Origin: Deltaproteobacteria bacterium
Lineage (GTDB): Bacteria > Desulfobacterota > Binatia > UBA1149 > JAJCZL01
Length of the DNA stretch: 35,079 nt
Assembly: GCA_029262415.1 (NCBI GenBank)
Contig: JAJCZL010000051.1
Location: 1 to 35,079 of the forward strand
Direction: 5' to 3'
Part shown: positions 31,346 to 35,079 of the stretch, one piece after another
Layout: every line of letters starts with the position of its first letter
How positions within the stretch are numbered: the stretch's first letter is position 1
Program-made: the position numbers and the translations under genes
Notes under the pieces: model-generated
The model's input: the letters and a program-made list of their open reading frames with translations, nothing else
The model's database searches: none
What the model was told of the DNA's origin: nothing

Positions 31346-32217
31346 TGATCCTGTTTTTTATACGATCCGCGCTTTTTTGGCTGATGATGCATTTCATCAA
31401 CGAGCTTCACAATGTCCTCAACTTCCCACAACTTGTCAGTCACGTCAGCGGCCATCGCCGGAGTGACATTAAGGGTCTTGTGGATGCGGATAAAGTTGTA
31501 ATTCATAAAGTGCAGCGCGACGGCGTGAGCGTGGTTTTCGACCTTCTTGGAAAAGGCGTTAGTCAGGCGGGTAAATCGACGCATCGCCATCCGCATAGTC
31601 AGGTTCTGGCGCTCAACATAGGAAGTCGAAACGTATTTCTTGTCAGGATCACCCTCGACAATTTCCTTCCTGATGCCGCAGCATTCGGCTGGCGAGTATT
31701 TCCGCTCAGCCGTTTTACCGGCAGGCTGGCCGTACAACTTGATCAATTGAGCGTAATCAACATCTCCACCAAAAGCGCCCTCAACAGCCTCCAGATATGC
31801 CTTATGACCGTCCGTTGTCAGTTGAACGCGGTTTTCCAACCGGCTGCGCAAGTCATCCATGAGGGCGATTGCGTATTCACCGTCACGCCCGCCAACAAGG
31901 TAGGAAATCGCCAGCTTGCTATCGGCGTCGATTGCCGTCCAAGTCCAGACATCGCCGCGCCATTCGCCAGCGTCTGGCTTGGCATTCTTTTGTTTGCAGC
32001 CAACAAAACTCCAGATTTCATCGCATTGAATGCGTTGAGACTTAACTTCGCGAACGTGCTCATCATGGAAGGCTGAGCAAGCGGCCCCAGCTTCAACCAG
32101 CAGCTTAGAAACTGTGTTTTTGGAGACATCCGCCACCCGCGCCGTCGCCCGGATCGACATGCCATCTAGTAGGCATTTCAGGATCGTGACGCGCTTATGA
32201 ATGGATAATTGCCTCAT
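31333..32217 (-). CDS. IS1-family DDE transposase (single-ORF type)
   Basis: 294 residues. An N-terminal HTH (MSIRATARVADVSKNTVSKL at about 20-40) precedes the DDE catalytic domain, beginning CDEIWSFVGCKQKN (first Asp), then WTWTAIDADSKLAISYLVGG and LTTDGHKAYLEAV (second Asp). The acidic third residue is in the region YVERQNLTMRMAMRRFTRLT. The order fits the single-frame IS1 subgroup rather than the frameshifted IS1 itself. The gene appears intact. Confidence 0.88.
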   Translation of the reverse strand: MRQLSIHKRVTILKCLLDGMSIRATARVADVSKNTVSKLLVEAGAACSAFHDEHVREVKSQRIQCDEIWSFVGCKQKNAKPDAGEWRGDVWTWTAIDADSKLAISYLVGGRDGEYAIALMDDLRSRLENRVQLTTDGHKAYLEAVEGAFGGDVDYAQLIKLYGQPAGKTAERKYSPAECCGIRKEIVEGDPDKKYVSTSYVERQNLTMRMAMRRFTRLTNAFSKKVENHAHAVALHFMNYNFIRIHKTLNVTPAMAADVTDKLWEVEDIVKLVDEMHHQPKKRGSYKKQDQISK

Positions 32218-32223
32218 ACCCTC

Positions 32224-32251
32224 AACATAACGGCTGAATAGCTTTTGTCAA
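32224..32251 (-). promoter_or_regulatory. Promoter of the transposase gene
   Basis: On the minus strand TTGACA (32246-32251), a 16-nt spacer and TATGTT (32224-32229). The predicted start of transcription lies only a few bases before the ATG at 32217. Confidence 0.6.
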
Positions 32252-32323
32252 GCATTTGGGTCAGTTTAATATATCTTGTTAAATTGCCCTTGATTTATTC
32301 TATGGCAATGATTACAGTGCATT

Positions 32324-32620
32324 ATGGAGATTGAGTATGCGGATGCAAAGCTTGCACTCATCGAAACTGACAATGCGGGGGCAACCCGATTGCCGGTTGC
32401 GGTGATTCGAGCCGCCCGTCGAAAGATTACCGCTCTCCGCGCCGCCACTGATGATCGAACCCTGAGGAATTGGAAGAGTTTGCACTACGAAAAATTGAAA
32501 GGCGACCGAGAAGACCAGCGCTCAATAAGGGTCAATGACAAATATCGGATCATTTTCGAGTTAGACAGCGAGGCCGAGCCGCAGAAAGCAACGATTTTGG
32601 CCATTGAGGACTACCACTGA
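32324..32620 (+). CDS. higB: HigB-like toxin (RelE superfamily)
   Basis: 98 residues. The HigB pattern is clear: an N-terminal helical part, LRNWKSLHYEKLKGDREDQR, then SIRVNDKYRIIFEL and a closing ILAIEDYH. HigB toxins are ribosome-dependent mRNA endonucleases that cut translated messages. The toxin gene precedes the antitoxin gene and overlaps it by one base (TGATG), the usual higBA order. It is a passenger of the IS1-family element and could stabilise the element or prophage. Confidence 0.82.
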   Translation: MEIEYADAKLALIETDNAGATRLPVAVIRAARRKITALRAATDDRTLRNWKSLHYEKLKGDREDQRSIRVNDKYRIIFELDSEAEPQKATILAIEDYH

Positions 32621-33780
32621 TGTTAAACGCAGAAATCATGATTGTTGAGCATCCCGGCGTTTTTATCCGCGATGAGCTGGATGCACGCGGCTGGGAGCAG
32701 GTGGACCTTGCATACATTCTTGGGATGAGCGTGCAGCAGCTTAATCCTATCCTCAACGGCAAGCATAAAATTACCCCCGATATGGCCATTGCACTGGGCG
32801 ATGCGTTTGATGTTTCGCCCGAATTTTTTGCCAACCTGCAAAAGCTTTACGATTTGCAATCGGCGAAGCGTCCCGATCCTGGCGTTCGCACTAGAGCGAA
32901 TTGGGTTAAGACCTTTCCAGTTAGAGAAATGATCCGCAGGGGATGGATTGAGGATACGGAAGCGGACCTTCTCGACCTTCAAATGATGCGGTTCTTTAAC
33001 AAGAACAGCGTTGAAGACATTCCATTCGTCGGCAATGGAGAGGTTTACAGACATGCGGCCAAAAAGACAGGATCGTATGATGAGATCACACCTATTCAGG
33101 GCGTCTGGCTGCACCGGGTACGCATGATAGCGCAATCGATGGAGTGCCCGACTTATTCCAAGGATAAATTGATCAACGCACTCCCAGAAATCCGCGCGCA
33201 TATGAACGACAAAGAAGACTTAGCGGAAATCCCGCACCTTCTTTGGAAGTGCGGCGTTAGGCTGGTTGTGGTTGAGCCTTTATCTGGGGCCAAGATTGAT
33301 GGCGTTTGCACATGGCTTAGCGATGAGCCGGTTATTGGTATCTCAACGCTGCGAAACCGCATGGACAACCTTTGTTTTGTTCTTAGGCATGAGATTGAGC
33401 ATATTTTGAATGAGGATGGTAAGTACGAAACATATACGCACGTCGATAATTTTGACGACGATAGAGATGTGAATCAGTTGCCAGATGAAGAAAAGCGCGC
33501 AGATGAGGCAGCGGCAGAGTTCCTAATTCCGCAGCAAAAGCTAACCTCCTTCATGGCAAGAAAAGGCAAATTTATTTCTGAGAAAGATGTCTTAGCCTTT
33601 GCTGCGCGCCATCATATTCATCCGGCAGTGGTTATCGGCCAAATACAACATCGACGACACAAAGCAGGTGACGAAAAGGCGTTTGCTTGGTTACGAAAAA
33701 ACCTGAGCAGCATCCGGGGGTATTTCATGGATTGGGAGTATCGCGACGGATGGGGCCACGTTGCTCCTGTCGGTCTTTAG
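32620..33780 (+). CDS. higA: HigA-like antitoxin fused to ImmA/IrrE metallopeptidase domain
   Basis: 386 residues, far longer than a simple HigA (about 100). Residues about 8-80 are the XRE/HigA HTH domain (VEHPGVFIRDELDARGW, then LAYILGMSVQQLNPILNGKH and ALGDAFDVSPEFFANLQ). The C-terminal half has an ImmA/IrrE-type zinc-peptidase motif LRHEIEHILNEDG near residue 255, followed by EKRADEAAAEFLIP. HigA binds the toxin and represses the operon; the peptidase domain may cleave a regulator or itself. Start chosen at 32620 by overlap with the toxin stop; an ATG at 32638 is possible. Confidence 0.82.
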   Translation: MLNAEIMIVEHPGVFIRDELDARGWEQVDLAYILGMSVQQLNPILNGKHKITPDMAIALGDAFDVSPEFFANLQKLYDLQSAKRPDPGVRTRANWVKTFPVREMIRRGWIEDTEADLLDLQMMRFFNKNSVEDIPFVGNGEVYRHAAKKTGSYDEITPIQGVWLHRVRMIAQSMECPTYSKDKLINALPEIRAHMNDKEDLAEIPHLLWKCGVRLVVVEPLSGAKIDGVCTWLSDEPVIGISTLRNRMDNLCFVLRHEIEHILNEDGKYETYTHVDNFDDDRDVNQLPDEEKRADEAAAEFLIPQQKLTSFMARKGKFISEKDVLAFAARHHIHPAVVIGQIQHRRHKAGDEKAFAWLRKNLSSIRGYFMDWEYRDGWGHVAPVGL

Positions 33781-33789
33781 GAGAAGAAA

Positions 33790-34281
33790 ATGGCTAACTT
33801 TAACGAACAGCTTTTAAGCGTCTGGGAAGAGTGGGAAGAAACCACTGGCGAAGACGCCAATAATCCAAACGACTTTATAGATTGGGCGGTTGCAAACGGA
33901 AAGCTGGCACCGAGGCCAGAAGACATTCGCAAGATATTCCGGCGCCAAGTCTCAACAGCACTTCGCCAAGCAATGCGTGTTGACGGCACGGGTATTACCT
34001 ATCGGGCAAAGCAATGCGTATCCATCATCGAAAACGGCGAGCAACGAACGCTTTGGTTTGATGTTGACAACGGTGGCACTCCGCGCCTTCGCCAGAAGGC
34101 TGTCAGACAGCGACGTGATGGGATTGCCAACGATATTTACCGCGCAATGTCAGACGTAGAGCATATGAATTATGCTTTTCCGAACGATGAACCTGTCCAG
34201 TTTGAGATGGACTTCACCGAGGACTACGAGGAACGTAAGGCGCTGGAAGCATTAGAAAGAGAAGAAAAGGACGTAGGTTAG
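33790..34281 (+). CDS. Third gene of the higBA operon, hypothetical
   Basis: 163 residues, 9 nt after the antitoxin stop with a strong AGGAGAAG upstream. The sequence (FNEQLLSVWEEWEETTGEDA, then RQVSTALRQAMRVDG, ENGEQRTLWFDVDNGG and DGIANDIYRAMSDVEHMN) has no catalytic motif that I recognise. Tight spacing says it is transcribed with higB and higA, so it might be a third component of the toxin-antitoxin system. The 3' end overlaps the convergent gene at 34278 by four bases. Confidence 0.6.
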   Translation: MANFNEQLLSVWEEWEETTGEDANNPNDFIDWAVANGKLAPRPEDIRKIFRRQVSTALRQAMRVDGTGITYRAKQCVSIIENGEQRTLWFDVDNGGTPRLRQKAVRQRRDGIANDIYRAMSDVEHMNYAFPNDEPVQFEMDFTEDYEERKALEALEREEKDVG

Positions 34282-34493
34282 GACTTCTTCCATCGCGCTG
34301 CAGCGGCTGCGAGAGCTATTTCAGAACGCTCTTGCGGAGTAAGCGACCGGACGCGAGCCTTCGCACCTTTTTTGCCGGCCTTGCTGCGCGCCTCATTGAT
34401 TTCCTCTTCCGGCTCTTCACCGGTCGCAATATCAACGATCCGCTTGGCAAGTTGATTGGAGTCGCGGGGGCGTTTGGGGTTACGGCCTGTCAT
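34278..34493 (-). CDS. Small basic Lys/Ala-rich protein
   Basis: 71 residues from the ATG at 34493, ATGA-coupled to the upstream gene. The protein begins TGRNPKRPRDSNQLAKRIVD and ends with KAGKKGAKARVRSLTPQERS and EIALAAAAARW, a pattern common in small bacterial proteins of unknown function found in genomes and mobile elements. The basic, histone-like tail suggests nucleic-acid contact, but nothing shows this directly. Confidence 0.6.
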   Translation of the reverse strand: MTGRNPKRPRDSNQLAKRIVDIATGEEPEEEINEARSKAGKKGAKARVRSLTPQERSEIALAAAAARWKKS

Positions 34494-34696
34494 ATCCACT
34501 GCTTAGGCTGCTTGGGTTCCAAATTAAGGCCCGTCGGACCCTCGACCACACCAGCAATGACAACCTTGGGATCGCTTAGCGCACCCTTGGCACTTTTTGT
34601 CAGTTCGATGGCCTCGCTAATTGAGGCGCAAAGCACGTAAAAAACCTGCTTGGAGGAGTCGCTATTTCCCTGAAGGGCAATGATGTATTCTTTCAT
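34490..34696 (-). CDS. Small hypothetical protein at the right end of the IS1-family element
   Basis: 68 residues from the ATG at 34696 with GGTGG just upstream (a TTG at 34705 is an alternative). The pattern MKEYIIALQG, then QVFYVLCASISEAIELTKSA, is alpha/beta in character without a named domain. It starts 43 nt inside the right terminal repeat and is followed by the coupled 71-residue gene. Confidence 0.5.
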   Translation of the reverse strand: MKEYIIALQGNSDSSKQVFYVLCASISEAIELTKSAKGALSDPKVVIAGVVEGPTGLNLEPKQPKQWI

Positions 34697-34738
34697 AACC
34701 ACCAATATGGCAACGGTGGCTTCCGATTCCTAGCCCCT

Positions 34739-34760
34739 GATTTCAAAGTGACCCACTACC
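34739..34760 (-). repeat. Right terminal inverted repeat of the IS1-family element
   Basis: 22 bp, exact inverse of 31324-31345; the sequence directly beyond it (CATCGCTG) does not duplicate the left flank. Confidence 0.9.
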
Positions 34761-34938
34761 CATCGCTGAGATAGCATGAGAGGCCGGTATGTCAGATAAA
34801 GGCGGAAATGAGAGGAGCCCGCGCTGAATTGAGCCCGCTTGCGCCATATTTACACCACAGCGCAAAAGAACGGGGATGCGGCACACCTAACAAATTGTTC
34901 TGTAAGGGTAATTCTCAACATGGGCGGAGCACTACGCG
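34761..34938. other. Sequence between the IS1-family element and the tRNA fragment, no gene seen
   Basis: No convincing coding frame, promoter or terminator. The part next to the tRNA fragment (about 34890-34938) replaces the expected 3' half of tRNA-Ser. Confidence 0.5.
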
Positions 34939-34980
34939 CCCTTAGCAGGGGAGCGCCTTCGACCACTCGGCCACCTCTCC
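34939..34980 (-). pseudogene. 5' half of tRNA-Ser(GCU), truncated
   Basis: Read from 34980 leftward: acceptor strand GGAGAGG, D-arm GCC-GAGTGGTCGAA-GGC, anticodon stem CTCCC, loop CTGCTAA (anticodon GCT) and the first three bases of the 3' anticodon stem (GGG). Beyond 34939 the sequence no longer pairs and no variable arm, T-arm (GGTTCGA) or acceptor 3' strand is present. tRNA genes are common phage attachment sites, so this may mark a prophage end. Confidence 0.75.
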
Positions 34981-35079
34981 GCCGCCGGTTCTGCCCGGAA
35001 AAGAGCGGCTTTGCAAGACGGGTAACGACGCTCCAGTTATGCTGATAATCGGCCCGGCGTGCGCTTGAGGGAGAGCCTG
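34981..35079. other. Region upstream of the tRNA fragment, no gene seen
   Basis: 99 bases with no coding frame or confident promoter. It lies on the 5' side of the tRNA fragment (minus strand) and is probably host chromosome if the fragment marks an attachment site. Confidence 0.4.

Larger units (their letters stand above)
31324..34760. mobile_element. IS1-family element with passenger genes (about 3.4 kb)
   Basis: Bounded by 22-bp perfect terminal inverted repeats beginning GGTAGTGGGTCACTTTG at 31324-31345 and 34739-34760. The transposase stop lies inside the left repeat, as usual for compact IS ends. Between the transposase and the right end are a higB/higA-immA operon, a third co-directional gene and two small leftward genes. 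The flanking 8-9 bases (left GTTTTTTC, right CATCGCTG) do not match, so no target-site duplication is visible. Confidence 0.8.

Noticed and set aside
31384-32076. 230-residue plus-strand frame opposite the transposase
   Set aside because: Antisense shadow of a clear DDE transposase.
31316-34768. 8-9 bp target-site duplication of the IS1-family element
   Set aside because: Flanking bases on the two sides do not match.
34900-34980. Complete functional tRNA-Ser
   Set aside because: No variable arm, T-arm or acceptor 3' strand follows the anticodon stem.

Overview
The window is a temperate tailed-phage genome (prophage) of P22-like podovirus design, most likely in an alphaproteobacterium. The P22 assignment rests on gene order and gene size: small terminase, large terminase, portal, scaffold, coat, gp4-, gp10-, gp26-, gp14-, gp7-, gp20- and gp16-position genes, then a tailspike, all on the + strand from 7.9 to 24.4 kb. 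The alphaproteobacterial assignment is weaker. It rests on the style of a tRNA-Ser(GCU) fragment at the right end, on typically alphaproteobacterial protein families (DUF1376/YdaU replication protein, DUF2793 tail module) and on the moderately GC-rich coding.

Layout. 1-800 is the immunity region. A leftward leucine-rich-repeat (LRR) gene runs off the left edge, followed by a short CI-like repressor (-) and a Cro-like gene (+). Operators of the form TTCAAG-N3-CTTGAA sit directly against the -10 boxes of the leftward LRR promoter and the rightward cro promoter, so the LRR gene occupies the PL-operon position. 0.8-6.3 kb is the rightward early operon, where genes are linked by 1-4 nt stop/start overlaps: a DnaA-domain-IV-like protein, a winged-helix protein, an MT-A70 adenine methyltransferase, a C5-cytosine methyltransferase with a second long conserved-looking frame inside it, a DUF1376 replication protein with internal repeats (candidate origin), and a zinc-ribbon protein in the position of a late regulator. 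6.35-6.45 kb holds a possible late-control region ending in a terminator. 6.45-7.42 kb is a two-gene leftward island (hexapeptide beta-helix and double-HTH proteins) with its own near-consensus promoter.

7.4-20.8 kb is the head and ejection module, preceded by a proteasome-like Ntn-hydrolase. 20.9-29.1 kb encodes two very large surface proteins. One is a coiled-coil/DUF2793/beta-helix/C1q-like tailspike; the other has cadherin-like, G8-like and beta-helix domains recalling CEMIP/TMEM2 hyaluronidases. 29.1-30.5 kb is the lysis cassette: an M15 peptidase, two small membrane proteins, and overlapping Rz/Rz1-like spanins.

30.5-31.3 kb has three small leftward genes. They are followed by a 3.4 kb IS1-family element (31324-34760) bounded by 22 bp perfect inverted repeats, which carries a HigB/HigA-ImmA operon and other small passenger genes. 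No target duplication is seen at its ends. Beyond it lies a truncated 5' half of tRNA-Ser(GCU). No integrase is visible, so an integrase either lies left of the window or was lost.
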